Assembly: GCA_041395325.1 (NCBI GenBank)
Contig: JAWLAT010000017.1
Coordinates: 40,747-104,746, forward strand
Direction of reading: 5' to 3'
DNA from: JAWLAT01 sp041395325
GTDB lineage: Bacteria; Pseudomonadota; Gammaproteobacteria; Xanthomonadales; SZUA-5
DNA length: 64,000 nt
Shown here: piece after piece, positions 34,378-43,833 of the stretch
Position numbering within the stretch: the stretch's first letter is position 1
How the letters are laid out: every line of letters starts with the position of its first letter
Notes under the pieces: model-generated
Seen by the model: only the letters and a program-made list of their open reading frames with translations
Databases searched by the model: none
What the model was told of the DNA's origin: nothing
Made by a program: the position numbers and the translations under genes

Positions 34378-35238
34378 ATGGCTGACAAGCCAGGATTGCT
34401 GGGCTATCTGGGCGCGGCTTTCAGCTGGCGCTGGAATCTGCTGGCGCTGGGCGCTGGCATCGCCACGGCGGTGATCAGCGGCACGCCGGAGATCCTGCTG
34501 CCGGTGGTCGGTGCCGCCGAACTGCTGTATCTGACCGGCCTGATCTCGATTCCCAAGTTCCGCCAGGCCATCGACATGCGCCATGCGGCCAGCCGGCGGA
34601 AGGAGAGCACGCAGCCGGCCAAGGTCGATGCGCGTGACCAGGTCGACCAGCTGCTCAATCAGCTCGCGCCCGGCCTGCGCAAGCGTTTTCTGGAAGTGCG
34701 CGAGCGCTGCCTGACCATGGGCCGCATCGCCCGCGGACTGAGCGGCGGGCAATCCAGCGCCGATGATCTGCGCACGCCGGGACTGGACAAGCTGTTGTGG
34801 GTGTTCCTGCGGCTGCTCTACGCCCATCAGGGTCTGACGCGCTTCCTGCACGAAACCGACGACAAGGCGATGCAGGCGCAGATCGAGCAGCTGGAAAAGC
34901 GCCTGCAGAAGCTGGGCGAAGGCTCCGACGACGATCGGCTGCGCAAGAGCCTGACCGGCGCGCTGGCGACCGCCACGCTGCGGCTGGACAATCTGCGCAA
35001 GGCACAGGGCAATGCCGAGTACATCGAGATCGAGCTCGATCGCATCGAGGCCAAGATCCTGGCGCTGTCGGAGATGTCGGTGAACAACCAGAGCCCGGAC
35101 TTCATCACCAGTCAGGTCGATGCGGTGGCCGCCGGCATGGCGGAAACCGAATCGGCGATCAAGGAACTGAACTACATCACCGGCCTGGGCGAGACGCTGG
35201 AGGAAGCGCCCTCGATCCTGTCGCGCGAGCTGGCCTGA
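34378..35238 (+). CDS. Membrane protein with coiled-coil region, function unknown
   Basis: A 286-residue protein. The N-terminal ~60 residues hold two membrane-like segments (WNLLALGAGIATAVISG, ILLPVVGAAELLYLTGL). The rest is charged and helical with a strong coiled-coil character (AQIEQLEKRLQKLGEG, ESAIKELNYITGLGE). It is separated by 1 base from a CDP-alcohol phosphatidyltransferase gene, so the two are probably coupled. No family recognised; a membrane scaffold for lipid synthesis is a guess. Confidence 0.65.
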   Translation: MADKPGLLGYLGAAFSWRWNLLALGAGIATAVISGTPEILLPVVGAAELLYLTGLISIPKFRQAIDMRHAASRRKESTQPAKVDARDQVDQLLNQLAPGLRKRFLEVRERCLTMGRIARGLSGGQSSADDLRTPGLDKLLWVFLRLLYAHQGLTRFLHETDDKAMQAQIEQLEKRLQKLGEGSDDDRLRKSLTGALATATLRLDNLRKAQGNAEYIEIELDRIEAKILALSEMSVNNQSPDFITSQVDAVAAGMAETESAIKELNYITGLGETLEEAPSILSRELA

Positions 35239-35239
35239 G

Positions 35240-35869
35240 ATGGCCGAACGGCGGCCGCTGAAGTCCCGCGCCTCGCGCTGGGCCGGCTGGCTGACCCAGC
35301 GCTGCCTGCAATGGGGGCTGACGCCGAACCAGATTTCGCTGCTGAGCATCGCCTCTGCCGTGGTCGGCGCGGGACTGATGTGGCTGGACTACGGCTGGTC
35401 GCTGGTGCTGGCGGCGATCTGCGTGCAGCTGCGGCTGCTGTGCAATCTGCTCGACGGCATGGTCGCCGTCGAAGGCGGTCAGGGCACCCCCAGCGGTGCG
35501 CTCTACAACGAAGTGCCGGACCGGGTCGCCGACAGCCTGTTCCTGATTGCTGCCGGCTATGCCGCCGGGATGCCTTGGCTGGGCTGGCTGGCGGCATTGC
35601 TGGCCGCGCTGACGGCCTATGTGCGGCTGCTCGGCGGCAGTCTGGGTTTGCCGCAGGATTTTTCCGGGCCGCAGGCCAAGCCGCACCGGATGGCACTGCT
35701 GACGGTCTCGCTGTTGCTGTCTGCCTTCCAGCCTCTACACTGGCCGACTGGCCCGGATCTGCTCTGGCTGGGCCTGATCCTGTTGACGGCCGGCACCGCC
35801 TGGACCGTGTGGCGGCGGCTGCGGCGGATTGCCAACGCACTGTCGGCGGGGGCTGCCAGGTCGGCCTGA
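35240..35869 (+). CDS. CDP-alcohol phosphatidyltransferase family protein (Asn variant)
   Basis: A 209-residue integral membrane enzyme of phospholipid synthesis (transfers a CDP-linked phosphatidyl group to an alcohol). Several membrane helices. The family signature DxxDGxxAR...GxxxDxxxD is read as NLLDGMVAVEGG...GALYNEVPDRVAD: the first and third Asp positions are Asn (N before LLDG and N in YNE), while the second and fourth Asp remain and the Ala is kept. This altered motif occurs in a known bacterial sub-branch (recalled, not checked), so it may use a different metal arrangement. The alcohol acceptor is not evident. Coupled to the upstream gene. Confidence 0.8.
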   Translation: MAERRPLKSRASRWAGWLTQRCLQWGLTPNQISLLSIASAVVGAGLMWLDYGWSLVLAAICVQLRLLCNLLDGMVAVEGGQGTPSGALYNEVPDRVADSLFLIAAGYAAGMPWLGWLAALLAALTAYVRLLGGSLGLPQDFSGPQAKPHRMALLTVSLLLSAFQPLHWPTGPDLLWLGLILLTAGTAWTVWRRLRRIANALSAGAARSA

Positions 35870-35953
35870 GACCCCTGCCCGGCAGCGCGTTCACGTGCCC
35901 GATGCCGGCAAAGCGGGCATGCTTGAGGCCTCTCTCGACGACGTAGCCCCATC

Positions 35954-36355
35954 ATGGCCAGACTGATCCTCGCCCTGTCCGCGCTCGGCCTGCTGGGCTT
36001 CGGTGTGTGGATGCTGATCGCGCCGCAGGCGATCCTGGCGGCCATCGGGATCGCGCTGCAGAGCGAGGCTGCGCTGACCGAGATCCGCGCCTTCTATGGC
36101 GGCCTGGAGATCGGATTGGGTCTGGCGCTGCTGTTCTGTCTGCTCAGTCCGGGCTGGCTGCGTCCCGGGCTGGCGCTGTCGGCGCTGTGCTACGGCTGCG
36201 TGGCCTTGTGTCGTGCCGGCGGCATGCTGGTCGACGGCAGCGGTGGCGGCTTCCTGCTCGGCGCCCTTGCCTTCGAAACGTTCCTGTGTGTGGGATGCGT
36301 GTGGGCGCTGCGCGCGGAGCGGGGCAAGGGTATGCAGGCCCCGGCCGGCGCCTGA
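35954..36355 (+). CDS. DUF4345 family membrane protein
   Basis: A 133-residue protein with about four membrane helices (LILALSALGLLGFGVWML, IRAFYGGLEIGLGLALLFCLL, PGLALSALCYGCVALCRAGG, FLLGALAFETFLCVGCVWAL). The segment TEIRAFYGGLEIGLGLALL is the DUF4345 signature. Function unknown. Independent small gene 84 bases after the phosphatidyltransferase. Confidence 0.72.
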   Translation: MARLILALSALGLLGFGVWMLIAPQAILAAIGIALQSEAALTEIRAFYGGLEIGLGLALLFCLLSPGWLRPGLALSALCYGCVALCRAGGMLVDGSGGGFLLGALAFETFLCVGCVWALRAERGKGMQAPAGA

Positions 36356-36509
36356 ACGCGTCGTTTGCGGGCCAATGCTGCCGCCCGCGGGAAGCGGCCT
36401 GGCGGCGCTCCGGCGACCCGCCGGCGGCTTTGTGTTTGCACAGAACCTGGACGATTCGCCGACCGGTGCGCGCGCCCATCCGCTATCCTGAGCAGTTTGC
36501 CGCACGCGG

Positions 36510-39500
36510 ATGGTCAGCATCGCACCGATGTGGACGCCTGATTTCGAAGCCCAGCTGCAGTTGCTCGACCGGCGTGATCGACGCCAGGGCGAGCGCTATC
36601 TGCGCGCCGGACAGGTGCGCATCGAACGGCAGCTGCGCGAGCCGGGCGAGCTGCGGGTCGATGCGGCCGTGCAGGGCTCGCGGCGGGATCCCTACCGGCT
36701 GACCCTGCGCTTTCGCGCCGGCGGCAGTCCGGCGCTGGAGAGCCATTGCAGCTGCCCGCTGCGGGTCGATTGCAAGCATGTCGCGGCGGTGCTGCTGCAG
36801 CTGCGTGAGGATCGTCAGGCGGCCAGTACCGCGCTGGCCACGGCCAGCCCCAGCGAGGCGCAGCGTGCCAGCGGCGTCGGACTGCAGCTGCAGGTGGTGG
36901 ACCAGCGCGCCTGCCTGCGCAGTCTGGTCCGCATCGAGCGCAGCAACGGCGAGGTACTGTGGCGCGCGGTCAGCCTGAGTTACTTCGGCGGCGATGCGCC
37001 GGTGTTGCCGCCGGCCTTGCTGGCCGCGCTGCACGCGCTGCCCAGTGATCGCGACGAACAGGGCACGCGCTTGTGGCTGCGCGATGCCAGCGCGGCCGCG
37101 CTGTTGCCGCAGTTGCTGGCTGGCGGCTGGTGTCTGGACGAGCAGGGCCAGGCGCTACAGGCCGGATCGGAGGAATTGCGCCAGTGGTTGTGGCGCTGGG
37201 CCGAGCAGGGCGATCTGCGGCCGGATCTGGATCCCGGAGCCGGTCAGGTGTTCTGGCTGGATGGGCCCTGGTGCCTGTTGCCGGGGCGACTGGCGCGCAT
37301 CGACAGCGGCCTGCCACCTGCGCTGGCGCAGCAGCTGCACGAGTTGCCGCCGCTGCCACCGGAGCAATGGCAGCGGGCCTGGCCGGCGCTGGCGGATTCG
37401 TTGCCGGCCGATTTCCCCACCCCGCCCTGGCCCAGCGTCGAGCGCATCGAAGGACAACCGCCGCAACCCGAATTGTTGCTGCGCATCGCCCGAGCCCGCG
37501 ACTCACAGTTGTCGCGCAACAAGGCCCGCCGGGCGCTGCTCGGACAGCTACGTTTCCACTACGGTCTGGCCTCGGTGGCACTGGGTGAGCAGCTGCGTGA
37601 GCTGCGCCAGGGCGTCGGTCCCGACGGGCTGGCCCAGCCACCGGGTGCGATGCTGCGGCCGGGCAGTCGGGTGCTGCGCTGGCCGCGTCGACCGAAGGCC
37701 GAGCAGACCCGAATCGCCGAATTGCTGGCGCAGGGCGCACGGCAGGACTCGGGCGGGCTGGCCCGGCTGTTGGGTCTGGACAGCACCGATGCCAGTCAGG
37801 CGGATCGCCACGCCTTCCTGCTCAATCCGACACTGGATGAGACCGGGCTGGAGGACTTCTGCGTCCGCATCGTGCCGGTGCTGCGTCAGCGCGGCTGGCG
37901 GATTCGCTTCGATGGCGACTTTCCGCTGCGCCTGATGGACCTGCAGCTGAATCTGCAGGCACAGGTGCAGGCCGAGGGCGACGGGGTCCGCGTGACCCTG
38001 CGGGGCACGCTGGACGATGAGACGGTCGATCTGTGGGATGCGCTGCAGCGGGCGCGCGAGGCCGGGCTGTCGGCCGGGTCACGCGATGCGGCGCTGTTGC
38101 CGCTGCCGCTGGCTGACGGCCGTCGCGTGCCCATCGCCGCGGCGCAATGGCGTCAGCTTGATGGCTTGCTGGACGCTGCCAAGGGCCAGTCTGGCGCGCT
38201 GAACTGGCAGCTGCAGCCGCAGCAACTGGGTTGGCTCAGTGAACTGCAGCAGGTGCTGGGCGAGGCCGAACCGGATTGGCAGGCTCCAGCCAGCCTGCGC
38301 GCCCTGGCCGTGCAACTGGAGGGCGAGCCGGTCTGCCCGCCAGTACCGCCCCCGCCAGCGCTGCAGGCGACGCTGCGCCCCTATCAACAGCAGGGCCTGG
38401 ACTGGCTGGGCTTTCTTGGCCAGCACGGCCTGGGCGGCATCCTGGCCGACGACATGGGCCTGGGCAAGACACTGCAGATCCTCGCTCACATCCTGGCCGA
38501 ACGCGACGCCGGGCGGTTGTCGCTGCCGGCGCTGGTGGTCGCGCCAAAGAGCGTGTTGCCCAACTGGCAGCAGGAAGCGGCCCGCTTCGCGCCCAGTCTG
38601 CGGACGCTGGCACTGGAAGGACAAACGCGGCGCCGACACTTCCGCGAACTGGACCAGTACGACCTGATCCTGACCACCTATCCGCTGCTCAGTCGTGATC
38701 TGGCCTTGTGGCGCGAACAGTCACTGGGACTGGCCGTCTTCGACGAATCGCAGATGCTGAAGAACCCGGCCACCCAGGCCGCCCGCGCCGCCCGCGGCTT
38801 GCCGACGCCGCGGCGGCTGGCGCTGACCGGCACACCGCTGGAAAACCATCTGGGCGAGCTGTGGGCGCAGGTCGATCTGGTGGCGCCTGGACTGCTCGGC
38901 AGCCGCCGCGATTTCGAACGCCGCCACGCGGTGCGCAGCGGCCGTGCCCGCGATGCCGAAGCCTTGCAGCCGCTGCGCCAACGGCTGCGGCCCTTCCTGC
39001 TGCGTCGCTCCAAGGATCAGGTGGCTCGCGATCTGCCACCCAAAACCATCGTGGTGCGGCGCATCGCGCTGGAAGGCAGTCAGGCTGAACGCTACGTCGA
39101 TCTGCGTGACCGCCTCAGCCGGCAGTTGCAGGAGCTGATCGACAGCGGTCGCGGCCTGCAGGGTCAGCGCCTGCGGGTGCTGGAAGCGCTGCTGCGCCTG
39201 CGTCAGCTGTGCTGCGATCCACGGTTGCTGCCCGACACTGAGGGTGGCGATCCCGAGCCGGCCAAGGGCCGCGGGCGTCGGGCCGCGCCGAGCACTCCTC
39301 GCAGCTCGGCCAAGCTGGATCATTTGCTGACGATGCTGGAAGAGCTGCTGTCCGAGGGACGCCGCATTCTGATCTTCAGCCAGTTCACCTCGATGCTGGC
39401 GCTGCTGGGCGAGGCGCTGGAGCGACAGCGGATGCCCTTTCTGCTGCTGACTGGCGACAGCAGCGATCGCGAGACGCCGGTGCGGCGCTTCCAGGCGCGC

Positions 39501-39809
39501 GAGGTGCCGCTGTTCCTGATCAGCCTGCGTGCCGGCGGCTTCGGCCTGAACCTGACGGCCGCCGACACGGTGATCCACTACGACCCCTGGTGGAATCCGG
39601 CGGTCGAGGCGCAGGCCACCGATCGCGCCCATCGCATCGGCCAGGACAAGCCGGTGTTCGTCTATCGACTGATCGCCCGCGACACCGTCGAGGAACGCAT
39701 CGTGCAGCTGCAGGACCGCAAGCGCGAGCTGGCCGAAGCGCTGCTCGATGATCCGGCCGGGGGCCCGGGTGAGCTGACCGCGGAAGAGCTGCTGGCCCTG
39801 CTGCAGTAA
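36510..39809 (+). CDS. SNF2-family DEAD/H helicase with SWIM zinc finger
   Basis: A 1099-residue protein. N-terminal SWIM finger CSCPLRVDCKHVAAVLL near residue 80 (CxC...CxH zinc motif). A middle bacterial SNF2-associated region reaches ~600. Then a SNF2 ATPase: Walker A DDMGLGKTLQ near 646, Walker B reads FDESQMLKNP (DESQ, where DEAQ/DEGH is common), motif III LTGTPLENH, and the C-terminal helicase with ILIFSQFTSMLALL and RAHRIGQDKPVFVYRLIARDTVEERI. It translocates on double-stranded DNA using ATP; the target is unknown. One of the largest genes here. Confidence 0.92.
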   Translation: MVSIAPMWTPDFEAQLQLLDRRDRRQGERYLRAGQVRIERQLREPGELRVDAAVQGSRRDPYRLTLRFRAGGSPALESHCSCPLRVDCKHVAAVLLQLREDRQAASTALATASPSEAQRASGVGLQLQVVDQRACLRSLVRIERSNGEVLWRAVSLSYFGGDAPVLPPALLAALHALPSDRDEQGTRLWLRDASAAALLPQLLAGGWCLDEQGQALQAGSEELRQWLWRWAEQGDLRPDLDPGAGQVFWLDGPWCLLPGRLARIDSGLPPALAQQLHELPPLPPEQWQRAWPALADSLPADFPTPPWPSVERIEGQPPQPELLLRIARARDSQLSRNKARRALLGQLRFHYGLASVALGEQLRELRQGVGPDGLAQPPGAMLRPGSRVLRWPRRPKAEQTRIAELLAQGARQDSGGLARLLGLDSTDASQADRHAFLLNPTLDETGLEDFCVRIVPVLRQRGWRIRFDGDFPLRLMDLQLNLQAQVQAEGDGVRVTLRGTLDDETVDLWDALQRAREAGLSAGSRDAALLPLPLADGRRVPIAAAQWRQLDGLLDAAKGQSGALNWQLQPQQLGWLSELQQVLGEAEPDWQAPASLRALAVQLEGEPVCPPVPPPPALQATLRPYQQQGLDWLGFLGQHGLGGILADDMGLGKTLQILAHILAERDAGRLSLPALVVAPKSVLPNWQQEAARFAPSLRTLALEGQTRRRHFRELDQYDLILTTYPLLSRDLALWREQSLGLAVFDESQMLKNPATQAARAARGLPTPRRLALTGTPLENHLGELWAQVDLVAPGLLGSRRDFERRHAVRSGRARDAEALQPLRQRLRPFLLRRSKDQVARDLPPKTIVVRRIALEGSQAERYVDLRDRLSRQLQELIDSGRGLQGQRLRVLEALLRLRQLCCDPRLLPDTEGGDPEPAKGRGRRAAPSTPRSSAKLDHLLTMLEELLSEGRRILIFSQFTSMLALLGEALERQRMPFLLLTGDSSDRETPVRRFQAREVPLFLISLRAGGFGLNLTAADTVIHYDPWWNPAVEAQATDRAHRIGQDKPVFVYRLIARDTVEERIVQLQDRKRELAEALLDDPAGGPGELTAEELLALLQ

Positions 39810-39812
39810 GCG

Positions 39813-40358
39813 TTAGCGGATCGGCTGGCGGATCCAGGTGTAGCTGCGCTGCTCGATCCACTCGCCGTCTTCGCTGATACGAAATGACTTTCCAACGTGC
39901 TCGTTGTCGCCGGACCAGTGGGTCAAGTGACCGGTCTGCCACTGGCTGCCGTCAGGCGCGTAAAAGGTCTGCTGCAGTCGCTCCACGCCGTCTTCGTGCT
40001 GCAACGGTCCATCCAGCACGGCGCCACCGCCGCCCAGCTGCAGCAGATGAGCCTGATCCTCGCCGGGGTGCCAGTACAGCCGGAACTCCCAGATCGTGCC
40101 GCCGTCCTGACCGTCGACTACGCCGTACAGACGACCCTTGGCGCTAAGTCCACCCACACCTGGCTGCCAGGCCAGCCCGTAGGCTTCGAAGCGTTCCTGT
40201 TCGGAGCGATAGCGGCTGTTGTCGGCCAGCCAGACCCCGCCGTCGGCCACCAGCCGATCGACATGGGCGCGATACCAGTCCGGCGGCGGCCCGGCCTGTG
40301 CGGCGCTGCCCAGCAAACAGGCCAGCGGCAGCCACCGGCGCAGATCTGTGGCAAACAT
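39813..40358 (-). CDS. Secreted protein of unknown function
   Basis: A 181-residue protein. GGGAGG upstream fixes the start at 40358 and gives a signal peptide (CLLGSAAQA-GPP). The mature domain is rich in Trp/Tyr/Asp (RYRSEQERFEAYGLAW, LYGVVDGQDGGTIWEF, LTHWSGDNEHVGKSF) and looks beta-rich. No family recognised. It is convergent with the helicase gene (4 bases apart) and divergent from mltB. Confidence 0.68.
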   Translation of the reverse strand: MFATDLRRWLPLACLLGSAAQAGPPPDWYRAHVDRLVADGGVWLADNSRYRSEQERFEAYGLAWQPGVGGLSAKGRLYGVVDGQDGGTIWEFRLYWHPGEDQAHLLQLGGGGAVLDGPLQHEDGVERLQQTFYAPDGSQWQTGHLTHWSGDNEHVGKSFRISEDGEWIEQRSYTWIRQPIR

Positions 40359-40532
40359 GGCGACCTCCCGAATCCGACTCTGGGGCCGCTGAGCACAACA
40401 CAGAATCGCTCGCCGGCAAGGTGCCGAAAGTCGCCCCGGCGCGCATTCCCCACCGATCACTGGACGCAGACCACGTACCGCCAAGGGTCGTCTGCGGTAG
40501 CATCCACCGCGTTCCCTACCTCGGTCATCGCG

Positions 40533-41525
40533 ATGCGTCTGCGCCTGTTGATGTTCTGCCTGCTCGTTCCGCTGCTGGTGCCGGCCATGGCCAACACCCA
40601 GGCCGAAAAGCACCCCGGCATGCGCGAGTTCGCGGCCGAGCTGGCGGGTGGCGATGAGGCGCAGATGCAGGCCTATCTGGCGGTGCTGGAACAGGCCGAC
40701 TACAAGGACAGCATCATCAAGGCGATGACTCGGCCGGCCGAGTCCAAGCCCTGGTACAAGTATCGGCCGATCTTCCTCACCGATGAGCGCATCCAGGGTG
40801 GGCAGCGTTTTGCCGCCGAGCACGCCGAGTTGCTGCAGCAGGCTGAGGCGAAATATGGCGTGCCGGGTGAGTTCGTGGTGTCGATCATCGGTGTGGAGAC
40901 CTTCTACGGTCGCATTACCGGCACCTACCGGGTGCTCGACGCCCTCGCCACACTGGCCTTCTACTACCCACCACGAGCGCCCTATTTTCGCGGCGAACTG
41001 GGACGATTCCTGCGCCTGCCGGGCGAACATGGCATCGGTCTGGACCTGACCGGCGTCAAGGGCTCCTATGCCGGGGCGATGGGCTGGGGCCAGTTCATGC
41101 CGACCAGCTATGCCACCTGGGCGGTGGACGGCGACGAAGACGGGCAGATCGATCTGTGGAATTCCACGCCCGACATCATCTTTTCCGTCGCCAACTACCT
41201 GGCCGAGCACGGCTGGGTCGCCGGTGAACCGGTCAAGCTGGCGCTGCATCCGATTCCGGGAGCGCGGGAGATCGAATGGCAGGGCGCCGATCCGGTCTAT
41301 CCGCTGGCACAGCTGGTCGAATGGGGCTACCAGCCGGACTCGGTCTCCGAGCCCGATCGGCTGTGCGCCCTGTTGTCGCTGGAGCTGGCGGAAGGCCACG
41401 AGCACTACGCCACCTTCGCCAACTTCAAGGTGATCACGCGCTACAACCGCTCGCCGATGTACGCGATGGCGGTGACGCAGCTGGCCGAGGCGATCGCCGC
41501 TGGCGACGGCACGCCGGCACCATGA
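40533..41525 (+). CDS. mltB: Lytic murein transglycosylase B
   Basis: A 330-residue enzyme that cuts peptidoglycan glycan strands, forming 1,6-anhydromuramic ends. Signal peptide with cleavage near AMA-NTQ (no lipobox, so soluble in the periplasm rather than lipoprotein as in E. coli MltB). The catalytic Glu is Glu 122 in IIGVETFYGR; VLDALATLAFYYPPRA and GAMGWGQFMPTSY are signatures of the family. Overlaps the rlpA gene by 4 bases (ATGA). Part of the wall block mltB-rlpA-dacA. Confidence 0.93.
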   Translation: MRLRLLMFCLLVPLLVPAMANTQAEKHPGMREFAAELAGGDEAQMQAYLAVLEQADYKDSIIKAMTRPAESKPWYKYRPIFLTDERIQGGQRFAAEHAELLQQAEAKYGVPGEFVVSIIGVETFYGRITGTYRVLDALATLAFYYPPRAPYFRGELGRFLRLPGEHGIGLDLTGVKGSYAGAMGWGQFMPTSYATWAVDGDEDGQIDLWNSTPDIIFSVANYLAEHGWVAGEPVKLALHPIPGAREIEWQGADPVYPLAQLVEWGYQPDSVSEPDRLCALLSLELAEGHEHYATFANFKVITRYNRSPMYAMAVTQLAEAIAAGDGTPAP

Positions 41526-42337
41526 GCTCGTCACTGCTGCGTCTGGCGCTGGCCTGGTCGCTGGCGCTGCTGCTGGTTGCCTGCGCCGGCAACAAGACCC
41601 GACCCGGAAAACCTGCTCAGCCAGTCCCGCCACCGGTTTACGAACCGCTGGACGGTCCGCCGACGATCCCCTTCGACGTCGACAGCATTCCCGAGCCGGT
41701 GCCGCAGATCGAGCCGCGCAGCCGCTACGGCAATACCTCGCCCTACGTGGTGCTGGGCAAGCGCTACACCGTAATGGACAACGCCCGCGGCTATGTCGAG
41801 CGTGGCGTGGCCTCCTGGTACGGCACCAAATTTCATGGCCGCTTAACGTCCAACCGCGAGCCCTACGATATGTTCGCGTTCACGGCCGCTCACAAGTCGC
41901 TGCCGCTGCCGACCTACGTGCGGGTGACCAATCTGGACAATGGACGCAGCCTGATCGTGCGCGTCAACGATCGGGGCCCTTTCCTGCACGGTCGCTTGAT
42001 CGACCTCTCCTATGCCGCCGCGGTTCGCCTGGGTGTGCATTTGAGCGGTACGGCGCCGGTGGAAGTACGGGCGATCACTCCGGACGCGCCGGGCCTGCAG
42101 GAATCGCGCGACTACCTGCAGGTTGGTGCCTTCGGCGAGCGGGACAACGCCCGCCAGCTGGCGCGGCGCTTGCGTGACGAAGGTCTGGAACCGGTGCGAC
42201 TGGTTCGGGTCAGTCGGGAGGGCCGGACGATCTACCGCGTTCGCATCGGGCCCTATGCGGACCTGAGCGACATGGCGGCCGATGAAGACCGATTGCGCGC
42301 ACTGGGCATGACCGCCGTGCGCGTCCACAAACACTAA
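41522..42337 (+). CDS. rlpA: RlpA septal-ring lytic transglycosylase lipoprotein
   Basis: A 271-residue lipoprotein with lipobox LVAC (Cys 21). The double-psi beta-barrel domain reads GVASWYGTKFHGRLTSNREPYD and RVNDRGPFLHGRLIDLSYAAA; a C-terminal SPOR domain (YLQVGAFGERDNARQLARRL) binds denuded peptidoglycan at the division septum. Starts inside the mltB stop. Role: outer-membrane septal-ring protein with transglycosylase activity on glycan strands lacking stem peptides. Confidence 0.93.
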   Translation: MSSSLLRLALAWSLALLLVACAGNKTRPGKPAQPVPPPVYEPLDGPPTIPFDVDSIPEPVPQIEPRSRYGNTSPYVVLGKRYTVMDNARGYVERGVASWYGTKFHGRLTSNREPYDMFAFTAAHKSLPLPTYVRVTNLDNGRSLIVRVNDRGPFLHGRLIDLSYAAAVRLGVHLSGTAPVEVRAITPDAPGLQESRDYLQVGAFGERDNARQLARRLRDEGLEPVRLVRVSREGRTIYRVRIGPYADLSDMAADEDRLRALGMTAVRVHKH

Positions 42338-42348
42338 CCCGCTGCAGG

Positions 42349-43557
42349 ATGAAGCCTTTCTCGATGCGTCTTTTTTCCCTATTGCTGTTGTTGCTGGCCA
42401 CCGGCCTGCAGGCCCAGACCCCCGCTCCGGCCACGCCCGTCCCGGCGCCGGCCCCAGCCCCTGCCCCGGCCGCGCCGCTGCCACCGGCACCGAAGTTCGA
42501 AGTCGCCAGCAGCATCCTGATGGACTTCACCACCGGCCAGGTGCTGGCCAGTCAGGAAGCCGACACCCGGGTCGAGCCGGCCAGCATCACCAAGGTCATG
42601 GCGGCCTATGTGGTGTTTCGCGAGTTGGGCGCCGAACGGCTGCAACTGGCCGATCCGGTGCAGGTCAGCGAGAACGCCTGGCAGCGCGGTCTGGGCGGCT
42701 CGCGCATGTTCATCAAGGCAGGCAGCACCGTCAGCGTGGAAGAGCTGCTGCTGGGCCTGATCGTGCAATCCGGCAATGATGCGGCCGTGGCGCTGGCCGA
42801 GCACATCGCCGGTAGCGAGGATGCCTTCGTCGCGATGATGAATGCCGAGGCCCAGCGACTGGGTCTGCAGGGCACGCATTTCAGCAACGCGCCTGGCTTG
42901 CCGGGTCCGGACCACTATTCCACCGCCCGCGACATCGCCAATCTCGCGCGGGCAATGATTCGCGACTATCCGCAGTACTACAGCTGGTACTCGATGCGCG
43001 AGTACAGCTACAACGGCATTCGCCAGTACAACCGCAATGCGCTGCTGGGTCGTGACGACACCGTCGATGGCATCAAGACCGGCCACACCAGCGCCGCCGG
43101 CTATTGTCTGGTCAGCTCGGCCAAGCGTGGCGATGCGCGGTTGATTGCCGTGATCATGGGCAGTAAGACCGAGGAAACACGCGCGCAGCAGAGCCAGGCC
43201 CTGCTCAACTACGGTTTCCGCTTCTTCGAGACCCATCGGCTGTACCAGGCCGACACCGCACTGACCACGCTGCCGTTGTGGAAGGGTCTGACCGATGAAA
43301 CCGCGGTCGGGCTGGCCGAGCCGCTCGATCTGGTTGTTCCTCGGGCCAGCTATGACCGCCTGGATGCCGCCATGGACCTGCCCCGCTATCTGATCGCACC
43401 ACTGGCCAAGGGTCAGGTGGTCGGCCAGCTGAAAGTGCGCTTGGACGGCGAACTGCTGGCCGAACGACCGCTGGTGCTGCTGCAAGACGCGCCCGAGAGC
43501 GGCTGGTTCTCGCGCACCTGGGATGGCTTCTGGCTGTGGTTCGAGGACGACGCCTGA
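42349..43557 (+). CDS. dacA: D-alanyl-D-alanine carboxypeptidase (PBP5/6-type)
   Basis: A 402-residue penicillin-binding protein that trims the terminal D-Ala of pentapeptides. Signal peptide then a Pro/Ala-rich linker (residues 24-48) not usual in E. coli DacA. Active-site motifs in order: SITK (Ser 79), SGN (141-143), KTG (243-245). The C-terminal PBP5 domain is followed by an amphipathic tail (WFSRTWDGFWLWFEDDA) that should anchor it to the inner membrane. It is 11 bases after rlpA; its stop overlaps the next gene (TGATG). Confidence 0.95.
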   Translation: MKPFSMRLFSLLLLLLATGLQAQTPAPATPVPAPAPAPAPAAPLPPAPKFEVASSILMDFTTGQVLASQEADTRVEPASITKVMAAYVVFRELGAERLQLADPVQVSENAWQRGLGGSRMFIKAGSTVSVEELLLGLIVQSGNDAAVALAEHIAGSEDAFVAMMNAEAQRLGLQGTHFSNAPGLPGPDHYSTARDIANLARAMIRDYPQYYSWYSMREYSYNGIRQYNRNALLGRDDTVDGIKTGHTSAAGYCLVSSAKRGDARLIAVIMGSKTEETRAQQSQALLNYGFRFFETHRLYQADTALTTLPLWKGLTDETAVGLAEPLDLVVPRASYDRLDAAMDLPRYLIAPLAKGQVVGQLKVRLDGELLAERPLVLLQDAPESGWFSRTWDGFWLWFEDDA

Positions 43558-43829
43558 TGACCGAGATCCTCTCTGGCGAAGGCTACGAGTTTCCCTGCGA
43601 AATCCCGCTGATCGCCTTCGGTCCGGCCGGTTCCGATTTCCCGGGTCAGGTCGAAGCGGCCCTGGTCGCCGCCGGCGGCCAACGGACGGCTTCAGTGGTC
43701 AGCACCCGCGATTCCAGCGGCGGCCGCTGGCAATCGGTCAAGGTGCCGCTATGGATCGGCGACCGCGCTGAACTGGAACGGCTGTACACGGTGCTCGCGT
43801 CGGTGCCGGGGGTCAAGGCTCGGTTGTAG
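43557..43829 (+). CDS. ybeD: DUF493 (YbeD) family protein
   Basis: A 90-residue protein of the YbeD family: EFPCEIPLIAFGPAG near the N-terminus and a compact alpha/beta fold ending VLASVPGVKARL. It resembles the regulatory domain of ACT-like proteins; exact role unknown. Start at the TGATG junction with dacA. The order dacA-ybeD-lipB is conserved in gammaproteobacteria. Confidence 0.88.
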   Translation: MTEILSGEGYEFPCEIPLIAFGPAGSDFPGQVEAALVAAGGQRTASVVSTRDSSGGRWQSVKVPLWIGDRAELERLYTVLASVPGVKARL

Positions 43830-43833
43830 GCTG

